Shown here piece by piece: positions 45,063-54,353 of a DNA stretch of 64,000 nt. The notes beneath the pieces are model-generated. The model made no database searches. It was not told the DNA's origin and saw only the letters and a list, made by a program, of their open reading frames with translations. The stretch's first letter is position 1. Every line of letters starts with the position of its first letter. A program made the translations under genes and the position numbers. The stretch comes from Candidatus Bathyarchaeota archaeon (GTDB lineage Archaea > Thermoproteota > Bathyarchaeia > Bathyarchaeales > Bathycorpusculaceae): positions 308,276-372,275 of the forward strand of contig JAOULW010000002.1 of assembly GCA_029881805.1 (NCBI GenBank), read 5' to 3'.

Positions 45063-45302
45063 CTATTTTGTTTCTTCCACGACTATCATTGTCAATGTGG
45101 ATCTGACCTTGTCAAGTCTTCTGACACGCCAAGTCACGATTTCCTTGAGCTTATCCATTGTGTCTGCTGTGACTCTTGCGACTATGTCGTAGACTCCGTA
45201 GACAGCGAAGCATTCTTCGACTCCTTCAACTTTCTTCAAATCTTTCAGCACGTCTGCTTCGGAACCTATTTCCGTATTTATCAGCACAAATGCTGTTGGC
45301 AT
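45063..45302 (-). CDS. Stand-alone Lrp/AsnC ligand-binding (RAM) protein
   Basis: A 79-residue protein: TAFVLINTEIGSEADVLKDL, GVEECFAVYGVYDIVARVTAD, KEIVTWRVRRLDKVRSTLTMIV. This is the RAM domain of Lrp-type regulators without a DNA-binding helix-turn-helix. Such proteins can bind amino acids and partner with full-length Lrp proteins. The partner is not in this window. Confidence 0.88.
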   Translation of the reverse strand: MPTAFVLINTEIGSEADVLKDLKKVEGVEECFAVYGVYDIVARVTADTMDKLKEIVTWRVRRLDKVRSTLTMIVVEETK

Positions 45303-45406
45303 CTAAATCTCCTCGACTATTGTTTATTCTTGTGTATTAAAATATTTTACTATAGCTTTGAATCTTCCTAATCGAATGTGCCGATTAAATATTTTCAATT
45401 CACAAA

Positions 45407-45417
45407 CCTTTTTATTT
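45407..45417 (+). promoter_or_regulatory. Probable TATA box of the coiled-coil/zinc-ribbon gene
   Basis: CCTTTTTATTT lies about 90 bases before the ATG at 45504, giving a predicted transcript start near 45440. It also lies upstream of the divergent RAM gene. The leader has no clear Shine-Dalgarno sequence. Confidence 0.35.
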
Positions 45418-45503
45418 GAAAGTTGAAAACGTTAGTAGTACAACTCAGAAAAAATGGCGAATTTGGAAAATGTTGCTTCTGAGAACGATTTGTGGGATAA
45501 AAA

Positions 45504-46556
45504 ATGACGCAAACAGATAGAGAAAGACAAGCCCTCTATTCTCGGTTGAGCTCGATTGAGTCTGAGCTTTCTAGGGCGTCTGGAGCAATAAGTGATGTTG
45601 AAAGCAGATTGGCATATGTTGAGGGAGCTATGGGTTCTCTTCCAAGCAGACTTGTAACTGTTCGGGGACGCGGATATGCAGCAATGGGGCATCTGGAAAA
45701 AAGCGTTGATTTACTGACACAAAAATGGATAGAGTCTGCTCCGCTTCTCAAACAAACCTTTCTGACTAACGTTCAACCGTTAACTATTCAAATCCGCACG
45801 TTGGAAGCCGAAGCGCGAAGGTTGCGAGCAGAAATAAACAGTGGAAACATCGCTTTCAGCCACTCTTTGGCAAGTCGCTTGTCCATAGATGCTTCTTCCA
45901 TAAACGCTAGAGCTGTTTTAGAAGCCGGCAAAGTCAGTGCCCCGCTCAATGAACTAGTGAATAGCATCAATGCCATAGACAGAGACTTGAAAGTAGCTGA
46001 AAAAACCGTAGCACTGTTTTCCCAAGCGTCCTTTTCATTAAAGCAAGATGAAAATCCAGTATTGGCTGTTGAAGGAAAAATAATGACACATAACAAGAGC
46101 GAGGGAACTTTATACTTTACAGATCAAAGGTTTATTTTTGAAGGAAAGAAAGAGGTTGTTCTTGAGAGAAAGCTTTTCATAGCCACAAAAAAGAAGGTTG
46201 AACGAGCAGTCTTAATAGAACAGCCAATTGGCGCAGTGCAAGAAATATCTAAGGGAAGAGTGGGTTTAATCGCTTGGACAGGAATTTACGTTCGTTTCAA
46301 ACCAGAACGCCAATTGGAAGAGACGCCGTTTGACGTGAAGGGATGGGAAGCTGACGTAATAACGAGATTTTTCAGCTACATAATCGGCGGAGAAGCTGAA
46401 CAAGACATAGCCACAATAAAAGGTGTAACCGTCAAAGCGCCCACTATTCAAGTAATTCGGTGTCTAAACTGCGGCGCCCCATACACAAGTGAAATCTACA
46501 AGGGACAAACATCAGTGCAATGCGAATACTGCAGAAGCTCAATACCAACTCGCTAG
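45504..46556 (+). CDS. Coiled-coil, GRAM/PH-like and zinc-ribbon protein
   Basis: A 350-residue soluble protein. Residues 1-180 are long coiled coil, with a mid section (SRLSIDASSINAR, VSAPLNELVNSINAIDRDLKV). Residues about 185-300 hold a GRAM/PH-like beta domain (NKSEGTLYFTDQRFIFEGKKEVVLERK). The end is a zinc ribbon (C-L-N-C-G...CEYC). This architecture suggests a membrane-surface or complex-assembly adapter. No enzyme motif is seen. Confidence 0.65.
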   Translation: MTQTDRERQALYSRLSSIESELSRASGAISDVESRLAYVEGAMGSLPSRLVTVRGRGYAAMGHLEKSVDLLTQKWIESAPLLKQTFLTNVQPLTIQIRTLEAEARRLRAEINSGNIAFSHSLASRLSIDASSINARAVLEAGKVSAPLNELVNSINAIDRDLKVAEKTVALFSQASFSLKQDENPVLAVEGKIMTHNKSEGTLYFTDQRFIFEGKKEVVLERKLFIATKKKVERAVLIEQPIGAVQEISKGRVGLIAWTGIYVRFKPERQLEETPFDVKGWEADVITRFFSYIIGGEAEQDIATIKGVTVKAPTIQVIRCLNCGAPYTSEIYKGQTSVQCEYCRSSIPTR

Positions 46557-46623
46557 CAAATTCTGCCGTTGCTAGTCCAACTGGTAGAAAAATATTATAA
46601 AATGTCTAGGCAATCCTATTCTT

Positions 46624-47553
46624 ATGAAATACGGCTATTACATCCGAACCGTACACACTTACAGAGAAATCAGAAATCTCGCTCTCTTAGCAGAAAAATA
46701 CGGCTTTGACTCCGTTCACGTCAATGACCACCTAATTGGCTTTGACCCAGAACGAAAAGATCCCTATCTGGAAGCAATGGTTCTTATGAGCGCGATTGCG
46801 GCAGAAACCCAGAGAGTCAAGATTGGTCACATAGTCTTAGCTAACTCCTTCCGCAATCCCGCACTGACCGCAAAAATTGTCTCTTCAATCGACAACATCT
46901 CCAACGGTCGCGCCTTACTATGGATCGGCACAGGATGGTATGAAGAAGAATACAAAGCCTATGGTTATCCTTTTCCTTCCGCAAAACAGCGTGTAGATGA
47001 GCTCGAAGAATCCCTAACAATCTTCAAAAAACTCTTCACAGAAGAAACAACCAATTTCGAAGGCAAATTCTGGAAATTGGTGAACTGCAAGAACTTTCCC
47101 AAACCTGTCCAAAAACCTTGGCCGCAAATTGTCATAGGCGCAGTGAAGAATCGGCTAACAGAAATAGCTTGTCGCGAAGCGGATGGAGTTAATCTTCCCC
47201 ACGAAGGGCTTGACTCACTAAAGAAAAGAATTGGCTTTATTGCTTCCAAGCTCCACAAACATAATAGGAACCCTGACGAGTTCGAAATCTCCACCTTCAA
47301 CGTCGTCACCATTGTTAACAACGAAGAAGAGTTAGACAAATTCGTTAATCAAGCGATAGAACGTGTCAAACAAGAAGGCAACAAGCTTACTAAAGAAGAA
47401 ATCATGAAGGAGTCCTTCATTGGCTATGTCGGTGGCGTGAAAGAGCAAATCAAACAAGTAGAAGAATTTGGCGTTAAGAAAATGGTTATCAGTGTCCGAG
47501 GCGGCTCATCTATCGAAGACCCCACAGAGCTTTTCCACGATAAGATAATGTGA
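46624..47553 (+). CDS. Luciferase-like (LLM, F420-type) oxidoreductase
   Basis: A 309-residue TIM-barrel protein. FDSVHVNDHLIGFDP, AETQRVKIGHIVLANSFRNPALTAK, LLWIGTGWYEEEYKAYGYPFPSAKQRVDELEE, and PQIVIGAVKNRLTEIACREADG are typical of the luciferase-like monooxygenase family, which in archaea usually uses coenzyme F420. The substrate is unknown. The end contains a typical GVKEQIKQVEEFGVKKMVIS block. Monocistronic. Confidence 0.85.
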   Translation: MKYGYYIRTVHTYREIRNLALLAEKYGFDSVHVNDHLIGFDPERKDPYLEAMVLMSAIAAETQRVKIGHIVLANSFRNPALTAKIVSSIDNISNGRALLWIGTGWYEEEYKAYGYPFPSAKQRVDELEESLTIFKKLFTEETTNFEGKFWKLVNCKNFPKPVQKPWPQIVIGAVKNRLTEIACREADGVNLPHEGLDSLKKRIGFIASKLHKHNRNPDEFEISTFNVVTIVNNEEELDKFVNQAIERVKQEGNKLTKEEIMKESFIGYVGGVKEQIKQVEEFGVKKMVISVRGGSSIEDPTELFHDKIM

Positions 47554-47697
47554 CAAAAGAATGCTAGACGAATTTTCGAACACTTTTCTCCTTTAGCCAA
47601 TAATGCTTGAATTTGAAAAAGAATCTTTTCTTGTCTAACCTTAGCTTTGAAAGAATACTCTTATCTTTTATTCGAGATAGTAATATTAGGTCTATAC

Positions 47698-49248
47698 ATG
47701 ACAGAAAAAGGTTATGCTGAAAATTTTATTACTAGCCGAGAGATGCGGGCTCTCGAGTCAAATGCAGAATATTTTGGGCTGTCTCAGCTTCAGCTCATGG
47801 AAAACGCAGGGCACAACGTAGCTTCGGAAATAGCTACAAGATTCAGACCGGACAAAGCGGTTGCCATTTTCTGCGGGTTAGGCGGAAACGGAGGAGATGG
47901 CTTCGTCGCCGCACGACATCTTACGTCGCTGGGATTCAAGGTTGTTGTTATCGTTGTTGGAAAGGCTAAGGAAATCTCTCACAAATCAGCTTTGGAAAAT
48001 TTGAATGCTTTACAGTTTCTAAGGGAAAGGGTTCAGTTCTACGAGGTTTATGAGAGCTCGTTTCTACCAGATGTAACCGCAGAAATAGTTGTTGACGCGT
48101 TACTTGGAACAGGAACCAAGGGGAAGCTGAAGCCACCAATATCACTGATGGTTGAGAAAATTAATAGGCTAAATGCGTTTCGAATTGCAGTTGACGTGCC
48201 AACTGGAGTAGATTCTGACACTGGAGAAATCTTGGGCACAGCGGTAAAAGCCAACCTAACAATAACATTTCACAAGACAAAGAAGGGACTCGAAAACGCG
48301 AAAGATTATGTTGGCGAATTAGTCGTAAAGGACATAGGTTTACCCAAAGAATTCGAAAACTATGCCGGACCAGGCGACGTTTCGCTCGCAACAAAACCTC
48401 GCCCTTCAGAATCGCATAAAGGTGATTCTGGACGCTTACTAATTATCGGAGGAAGCGAAACATTCTCCGGCGCTCCAGCCTTAGTTGCGTTATCCGCCTT
48501 ACGCGCGGGCATTGACTTGGTGTACGTCGCTGCTCCAGAGAAAACAGCCTACGCAATTTCTTGCATGTCACCTGATTTAATTACCCTAAAACTCGAAGGA
48601 AAACACCTCAATTTAGGCAACATTTCCATTTTAAAGGCGTACATAGAACTAGCCAACGCTATTGTTGTGGGGCCTGGTCTTGGATTACATTCAGAGACCA
48701 GAGAAGCCGTCAAAGCCGTAATCGAAACTGTTGAAGGCGCTGGCAAGCCTTTGCTTTTAGATGCAGACGGCTTGAAAGCTTTTGCAGAATTTAAAAGAAA
48801 ACTGAATGTACCGTTGGTGCTGACACCGCACGCCGGAGAATACAGCATTTTGACTGGTACGAAGCTTCCAGAAGATCTAACACAAAAAGCAGGAGAGGCG
48901 CAGAAGACAGCCGCAGAATTAAACGCAATCATTCTCTTGAAGGGGCCAGTTGACATAATCTCAAGCGAAAAACATTTCAAGCTTAATTTTGCGGGCAATC
49001 CAGGCATGACTGTGGGTGGAACAGGAGACGTGCTTTCTGGAATCGTCGGAGCATTTCTGGCTCAGCAAACAGATCCCTTCGAGTCTGCTGTTGCTGGAGC
49101 CTTTGTGAACGGTGCTGCCGGAGACTTCGTTTTCGAAGAAAAAGGATACCACATGGTGGCAACAGACCTCATTGACTGGATTCCACGCATCCTGAATGAC
49201 CCGATGAGCCATGCGAAGGTGCGAAAATCAAGTGCGAAAGTCAATTAA
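47698..49248 (+). CDS. nnr: Bifunctional NAD(P)H-hydrate epimerase/dehydratase
   Basis: About 516 residues from the ATG at 47698; a TTG at 47647 would add 17 hydrophobic residues that look like untranslated sequence. The N-terminal epimerase (YjeF_N) has GGNGGDGFVAARHLTSLG and VDVPTGVDSDTGE. The C-terminal dehydratase (ribokinase-like) has GDSGRLLIIGGSETFSGAP, VGPGLGLH, LLDADGLKAF, LTPHAGEYSIL and GMTVGGTGDVLSGIVGAF. It repairs NADHX and NADPHX formed by damage, a likely benefit in heat. The Tsr3 gene starts inside its 3' end. Confidence 0.93.
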   Translation: MTEKGYAENFITSREMRALESNAEYFGLSQLQLMENAGHNVASEIATRFRPDKAVAIFCGLGGNGGDGFVAARHLTSLGFKVVVIVVGKAKEISHKSALENLNALQFLRERVQFYEVYESSFLPDVTAEIVVDALLGTGTKGKLKPPISLMVEKINRLNAFRIAVDVPTGVDSDTGEILGTAVKANLTITFHKTKKGLENAKDYVGELVVKDIGLPKEFENYAGPGDVSLATKPRPSESHKGDSGRLLIIGGSETFSGAPALVALSALRAGIDLVYVAAPEKTAYAISCMSPDLITLKLEGKHLNLGNISILKAYIELANAIVVGPGLGLHSETREAVKAVIETVEGAGKPLLLDADGLKAFAEFKRKLNVPLVLTPHAGEYSILTGTKLPEDLTQKAGEAQKTAAELNAIILLKGPVDIISSEKHFKLNFAGNPGMTVGGTGDVLSGIVGAFLAQQTDPFESAVAGAFVNGAAGDFVFEEKGYHMVATDLIDWIPRILNDPMSHAKVRKSSAKVN

Positions 49249-49747
49249 AATAGTCGTCTATCATGCAAGACAATGTGACCCAAAAAAATGCACGGCTTCA
49301 AAGCTTAAACGTCATGGATTGATTCGTCTAGTAAGCCAGGTCAAGCTTCTGCCGAAAAGAGCTGTTGTGCTTAACCCTCTTTCAGAAATTGCGTTTTCTC
49401 CAGCCGACAGATGGCGTATAGAAAATTTTGGATTGGCTGCTTTGGACTTCAGTTGGGAACATGCCGAAAAAGCTTTGCTCAAAAACGTGAGAGGAACATC
49501 AAGGTGCCTACCGTACCTAATTGCTGGAAACCCTGTAAATTTTGGCAAACCAACCAAGCTCAGCACGGTTGAAGCTTTGGCCGCAGCCCTCTACATTGCT
49601 GGGTTCGAAGAAGATGCTAACCGACTGCTTTCAATTTTTAAATGGGGACATACTTTCATTGAAATAAATAGTGAGAGACTTGAAAGTTACGCAAAAGCCA
49701 AAGATAGTACAGCCATTGTGGAACTGCAAAAAAGTTTCATGCAGTAG
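49211..49747 (+). CDS. tsr3: 18S/16S rRNA aminocarboxypropyltransferase Tsr3
   Basis: A 178-residue DUF367 protein. Near the N-terminus YHARQCDPKKCTASKLKRHGL, then LNPLSEIAFSPADR, GLAALDFSWEHAEK, GTSRCLPYLIAGNPVNFGKPTKLSTVEALAAAL, and LLSIFKWGHTFIEINSERLE are the Tsr3 motifs. It transfers the aminocarboxypropyl group of SAM to a uridine of small-subunit rRNA. The ATG at 49211 lies 38 bases inside nnr; a GTG at 49232 is the alternative. The overlap implies coupled translation with nnr. Confidence 0.92.
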   Translation: MRRCENQVRKSIKIVVYHARQCDPKKCTASKLKRHGLIRLVSQVKLLPKRAVVLNPLSEIAFSPADRWRIENFGLAALDFSWEHAEKALLKNVRGTSRCLPYLIAGNPVNFGKPTKLSTVEALAAALYIAGFEEDANRLLSIFKWGHTFIEINSERLESYAKAKDSTAIVELQKSFMQ

Positions 49748-49846
49748 GCTAACCTGTCAACAACGTTAATTGTTCCTTTGAGAAATTTTCCGGCGCAAAT
49801 TATAAATGAACTGCGCTAAATTCTAGAAACGAAGGCGGTTGGCTGT

Positions 49847-50995
49847 ATGAGCGAGAGAGAACTTCTAATGATTCCTGGTCCAACAAACGTGGATCCTGCA
49901 GTTCTACGTGCCCTGAGCAAAACAACAACATCGCATACTAGCCCAGAATTCGTCAGAATCTTCCGAGAAACTCTGGACAATTTAAAGAAGGTTTTCATGA
50001 CCAATAATGAGGTTTTTGTCATTTCTGGTTCTGGAACTTTGGCCTTGGAGATGGCTGTTGCCAACATAGTAGAGCCTGGAGACAAAATCTTGAATACTGT
50101 TTCTGGCTTTTTCGGTAACTGTTTTGTTGAAATCTCAAAGGTTCATGGAGCTGTGCCTGAAGTTTTGGAGGTTCCATGGGGTAAATCCATAAAGCCAGAA
50201 CTAGTAAGAAACGCCTTAGAAGCTGACGATTACAAGGCTGTGACGGTTACTCACGTGGAGACGTCAACGGGCGTGGCGAATCCTATTAGGGAAATAGGAG
50301 AAGTCGTCAAAAAACATAGCGACGCGTTTTATATTGTTGACACTGTTTGTTCACTTGGTGGAATGGAGGTTCGAGTTGACGATTGGCACATAGACGCCTG
50401 TGCGTCGGGATCACAAAAATGCATAGGTGTTCCTCCTGGTTTAGCCCTTCTCTCCGTGAGCAATGCGGTGTTGAGTCTAATGGAAACGAGAAAAACTCCT
50501 GCGCGTTTTTGGTATGGCGGTCTCGGAAACTGGTTGCCCGTCATGAGAGATCCATCAAAATACTTTGCAACGCCTCCGGTTAACATGGTCTATGCTATTT
50601 CTGAAGCATTAAAATTAATTCTGAACGAAGGATTAGAAAAGGGGTTCAACAGGCACCACATTCTTGCTGAAGCCTTTAGAGCCGCAGTGGATGCGCTGAA
50701 TCTAAAACTTGTAGCAGACAGAGAATCAGCGGCGGACACCGTAACAGCCGCTTATTATCCTGACAACATTGAAGATGGCGCATTCAGAAGCAAGGTGAAA
50801 CAAAACGGTATAGTGGTTGCTTCAACTCTCGGACCTTTGAAAGGAAAAGGCTTCAGAGTTGGTCACATGGGGAACGTAAACCTAAATGACATAATGTCTA
50901 CAGTGGGCGCCATAGAAACTACGTTAAGGTATCTTGGCTACGGCTTCGATTATGGAGCTGGACTGAAAGCGGCTCAGGAAAAAGTCATCTGTTGA
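49847..50995 (+). CDS. Class V aminotransferase (alanine/serine-glyoxylate type)
   Basis: A 382-residue PLP enzyme. MIPGPTNVDPAVL, SGSGTLALEMAVANI, HVETSTGVANPIREIG, YIVDTVCSLGGMEV, ACASGSQKCIGVPPGLAL (with the PLP-binding Lys in SQK), and GFRVGHMGNVNLNDIM are present. The family includes serine-pyruvate and alanine-glyoxylate aminotransferases; the substrate cannot be fixed here. Starts with MSERELLM. It is followed by a T-rich stretch (50997-51003) that could terminate transcription. Confidence 0.9.
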   Translation: MSERELLMIPGPTNVDPAVLRALSKTTTSHTSPEFVRIFRETLDNLKKVFMTNNEVFVISGSGTLALEMAVANIVEPGDKILNTVSGFFGNCFVEISKVHGAVPEVLEVPWGKSIKPELVRNALEADDYKAVTVTHVETSTGVANPIREIGEVVKKHSDAFYIVDTVCSLGGMEVRVDDWHIDACASGSQKCIGVPPGLALLSVSNAVLSLMETRKTPARFWYGGLGNWLPVMRDPSKYFATPPVNMVYAISEALKLILNEGLEKGFNRHHILAEAFRAAVDALNLKLVADRESAADTVTAAYYPDNIEDGAFRSKVKQNGIVVASTLGPLKGKGFRVGHMGNVNLNDIMSTVGAIETTLRYLGYGFDYGAGLKAAQEKVIC

Positions 50996-51128
50996 TTTTT
51001 TTGAGAAAATGTACTTGGAGAGCAACGCTATTCTCAGCAAGACCTAGATAGAATGGCTTTTCTATTGTGACTTGATTGTTTGGGAATTCTGGACCAAAAG
51101 CCTGTTTGTGCATTGAAAAAAAGAGAGT

Positions 51129-53987
51129 TTATGGGTAGTGTTGTCCATAGTTCATTCCTGCTATGAGTATGTCTTTGACGTCTATGAATTCGTCGCCGTT
51201 AACGTCTAGGTTTGAGTCGTATTTTGGATGACCTGGGTAGCTTCCGTAAGCCATGGCTACGGCTAATAGATCCTTGATTTCGACAAAGTTATTGCCGTCC
51301 ACGTCGCCTGGGATACCCACATAAACAAAGCCATCAATAAGTGTGTTGTCTGTATTGTTTGCTTCGTATGAGATTAATTCGTTATCTGCAAATGCCTTTA
51401 TTGTGTAGTTGCCGATAGCTACGCCTGTGGTGTTCCATTTAAACGTGAGAACGTAGGGACCTGCACTTGTTATGTATAGGTTTATGTAGTCTTTTCCATC
51501 TGGTAGGATTATGGCTGTGTCATTGTAGTAAGCAATGACATTCAAGTTTTGTTCTCCATAGAATTGGTAGTTTTCGACAGTAACACTAATGTTCATGCAA
51601 GAACCTTGTGCTACGACAGTTTTGGAAGGCGTGACGTCGGTCACGGATATGTTGTAACGGTTCTCTGCTCCGCCATTTGGCCAGCCATAATTAAGCGCCA
51701 CGGCGAGCATATCTTGTATATCAACATAGAAGTCGTCGTTTATATCTGCATATGGATCCCATTTAGGACTGCCGGGATAGGAACCTTGTGCCATACTCAC
51801 TCTAAGGGTTTCTCTAACGTCAACTTTAAAGTCCATATAGCTGCCGTCGGATGTACTTAGGTCTTCTTTTATTGTTGCTACTAGTGTGTGTATGTATGTG
51901 AAGATTAGGCTTCCGACCACTTCAACTTTTATCGTATGTGCACCTATGTCGAGTGGAATCGTTGTGTATGGACCCAGATATTGACACTCCCACGGGTCTA
52001 ACGTTATATCTACTAGCTCATACTTGAGTACGTCATCTTCATAGATTGTTACGTTCACGGTGACGGGGATAAGCTCTCCATTTTCAGAGTCTTCTTTGGC
52101 TGCGATGTTCTGAACCAAAACCTCATACGAATATGGCAATCCAGGGTCATTTCGCCATTCGCCAACAACTCCGGCAATCACCGGAGCATTGACAAAGAAT
52201 TCGTCAAATTTCTGTACTCTGGCTGTCAAGGTTGATGGGTTAGCGTAATCGTATACGTATGGACCGCAGCCCACTATTTGCTTCATGAATGAGTATTTTG
52301 GTGGTGGAGCGCCCATGAGTGCTGCGTATGTGTTGAAGGCTGGGTCCCAGCCGGTTATGATGCTTCCGTACATGGCTTCAGCAGTGTCTGTAATGTGCTT
52401 AGGTGAAAGCAAAGCGGTTTCTGCGACGTTTTCTATATGGTATAGGCTTGGCGTGTAGAAGTACGCGTTAAACTTGTATGGGCCGTCAGGTTCCTCGTAG
52501 ACGAGCATCGCCCAAGTTGACGAGTACTTTCCAGGTCTGTATTGTCTCAGCAGTCTCATGTTGTTGACGCAGTCGTAGGCAGTTACAGGCTCGAGGTCAT
52601 GCCACAAAACGTCCTGTCTAAGGTAGAACGTCACTATGCTGCCGTCTATGATGCCAAGTTCTGGTATGCTGATCCCAGGAGTCTGTGACCACTCAGTTGC
52701 GATGAATGGTGTGTCTTGCAAAGTGTTCGGGTCAAGAGACAGAAGCCCAGTTACAGCCCTGTCCAGTATCTGCCACCCGTATGGAGTGTGCTCTGTATAC
52801 GGGTTCATCGTGTGCCACTCAGCATCTAAAGCTACTTTTATGGTGCCGCCAGGCCAAGCGCCTTTCCAGTGAAGACACATCCAGCTCCAATCATTCATTG
52901 GCCCATAGTTGGGCATGGAGATTAAGTTCATCAGCTCTCCTCGAGCATCTCTGGCTGTGGTGCAGAATGCCACACCACTGCTTATCGGGAACCACGGCAT
53001 AAGCTCGTTCACGAATCTGTCCTGTACGAGTGACGCGTTTCCTATTACATTGTCAACGCTAAGATCTGTTAGAATCGCCTCTGTCCACACGTCAAAGAAT
53101 GAGTCGATAACTCCGCAGAAGTTCCATCCCCAGACGCCTATGTTGTCTGAGTGTAGACAGTCGTACAGCCAATCAACATATCTTCCCAGATCGGTTAAAG
53201 AATGGCAGACAAAGTCAAAGTCATGTAAGACCAGAAGTTGACTGACCAGTGTTGCGAATGACACAGGAACAAGGGCCATTACGGGGCTGTCAGCGCCGAT
53301 GTATGATATGAAGTCGTTGAAGTTTCTGACGAATCCTACTCCGGGTCCTCTTTCCCAGTACAGAGATCCTGTGGGGTACCAGACAGTCAAGTCTCTCAAC
53401 TTCGTTGTGCCGGAGCATAAATCGCTATCACCGTCGATATTATATCCGTTAGCCTGCAGAAGTGTCCACGCTGCGTCCCAATCAGTGTTTGGCATTTGTA
53501 TGTCCTCATCGTACCATGGTTCTTGCGCCGGGGGAACAGGATTGTCGATGGCGAAAGTCCATGGAGTCCCAACATAGGCGAAAATGTCGGTTTGCTTGTC
53601 GTTGACGCCGTAAATGTATGACAGAGCGATTCTGAAGTTGCTGTCGTTAAGGGGCATGTTAACTGCTCCGGATGTTCCGTCGTAGTCTCTGCAGTTTATC
53701 GCTATGAAATCGAACTTTGACATAGGATCCATTGTTGAGAGTTTCTGGCCGGCTACTATCATTCGATTATACAAGTCTATTCTGTAAGGACCATCCATCC
53801 AGTCAGTGACTTCCAGCAAGAACTCATCAACAACCGTGTCTACAGTAGCACCTGGATACGCCTTATACAATATTTCATCCACTTTCGGCAATCCGCTGAG
53901 ATGAACACCCTGGCTCAACGCAATGGACAACATCAAACAGATCATTCCGACGCTAGCAATTCCAGCGTAGATTTCCTTAATTTTCAT
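51129..53987 (-). CDS. Dockerin-bearing solute-binding protein with reversed lobe order
   Basis: A 952-residue secreted protein with a signal peptide (to about residue 26). Residues about 33-370 read like the C-terminal half of a peptide/oligosaccharide-type (SBP_bac_5) binding protein: VDEILYKAYPGA, FIAINCRDY, MPLNDSNFRIALSYIYG, DWDAAWTLLQANGY. Residues about 377-645 then read like the N-terminal half: GGTIKVALDAEWHTMNP, LDRAVTGLLSLDPNTL, IVTFYLRQDVLWHDLEPVTAYDCV, GCGPYVYDY. A beta domain, a half dockerin (about residue 745), a CARDB-like domain and a full dockerin (final 60 residues) follow. The dockerin is close to that of the PKD protein at the window start. There are no permease genes nearby, so surface docking, not transport alone, is likely. 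Confidence 0.8.
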   Translation of the reverse strand: MKIKEIYAGIASVGMICLMLSIALSQGVHLSGLPKVDEILYKAYPGATVDTVVDEFLLEVTDWMDGPYRIDLYNRMIVAGQKLSTMDPMSKFDFIAINCRDYDGTSGAVNMPLNDSNFRIALSYIYGVNDKQTDIFAYVGTPWTFAIDNPVPPAQEPWYDEDIQMPNTDWDAAWTLLQANGYNIDGDSDLCSGTTKLRDLTVWYPTGSLYWERGPGVGFVRNFNDFISYIGADSPVMALVPVSFATLVSQLLVLHDFDFVCHSLTDLGRYVDWLYDCLHSDNIGVWGWNFCGVIDSFFDVWTEAILTDLSVDNVIGNASLVQDRFVNELMPWFPISSGVAFCTTARDARGELMNLISMPNYGPMNDWSWMCLHWKGAWPGGTIKVALDAEWHTMNPYTEHTPYGWQILDRAVTGLLSLDPNTLQDTPFIATEWSQTPGISIPELGIIDGSIVTFYLRQDVLWHDLEPVTAYDCVNNMRLLRQYRPGKYSSTWAMLVYEEPDGPYKFNAYFYTPSLYHIENVAETALLSPKHITDTAEAMYGSIITGWDPAFNTYAALMGAPPPKYSFMKQIVGCGPYVYDYANPSTLTARVQKFDEFFVNAPVIAGVVGEWRNDPGLPYSYEVLVQNIAAKEDSENGELIPVTVNVTIYEDDVLKYELVDITLDPWECQYLGPYTTIPLDIGAHTIKVEVVGSLIFTYIHTLVATIKEDLSTSDGSYMDFKVDVRETLRVSMAQGSYPGSPKWDPYADINDDFYVDIQDMLAVALNYGWPNGGAENRYNISVTDVTPSKTVVAQGSCMNISVTVENYQFYGEQNLNVIAYYNDTAIILPDGKDYINLYITSAGPYVLTFKWNTTGVAIGNYTIKAFADNELISYEANNTDNTLIDGFVYVGIPGDVDGNNFVEIKDLLAVAMAYGSYPGHPKYDSNLDVNGDEFIDVKDILIAGMNYGQHYP

Positions 53988-54000
53988 TTTCCTTTCTCCT

Positions 54001-54353
54001 CATTTTTACATCTTCTTTTGGTTTGGAAAAGTTGAGGGGCTCTTGAGCCCTCAAGATAATTCAAAGAAAACTTTATTCAACTCTTCCCAAGCGTAATTCT
54101 CTAATCTTCTCATAGATAAAATTTATGAAAAAATGTTATAGACAACAATAAAGCCAACAGTAGTTTGTTCGGAGACTATTTGTGCACAGGACTGAAACAC
54201 AAATAAGAATCGTTATCGATAGAGAAGTCATGTGCCTTTGCAAAGTAGTAGGAGGCAACTGAGAAATCAACGCGCCTATCGATATATTTCCTGCGACAAG
54301 AATGTTGATAAATGCCATAGTCATAGGTGTCGGTGAGTAAGGTGGAAACACCC
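54001..54353. other. Gene-free stretch between dockerin protein and LysE-2
   Basis: This contains the divergent promoters of both genes. A hydrophobic 80-residue minus-strand frame (54136-54378) crosses it but ends in a Cys-rich run typical of non-coding sequence and overlaps the LysE start. Near 54343 AAGGTGG precedes the LysE ATG. I see no RNA gene or repeat. Confidence 0.5.

Noticed and set aside
47647..47697. TTG extension of Nnr
   Set aside because: The extra residues (hydrophobic, YSYLLFEIVILGLY) would give a cytoplasmic enzyme a membrane segment; ATG 47698 fits the family.
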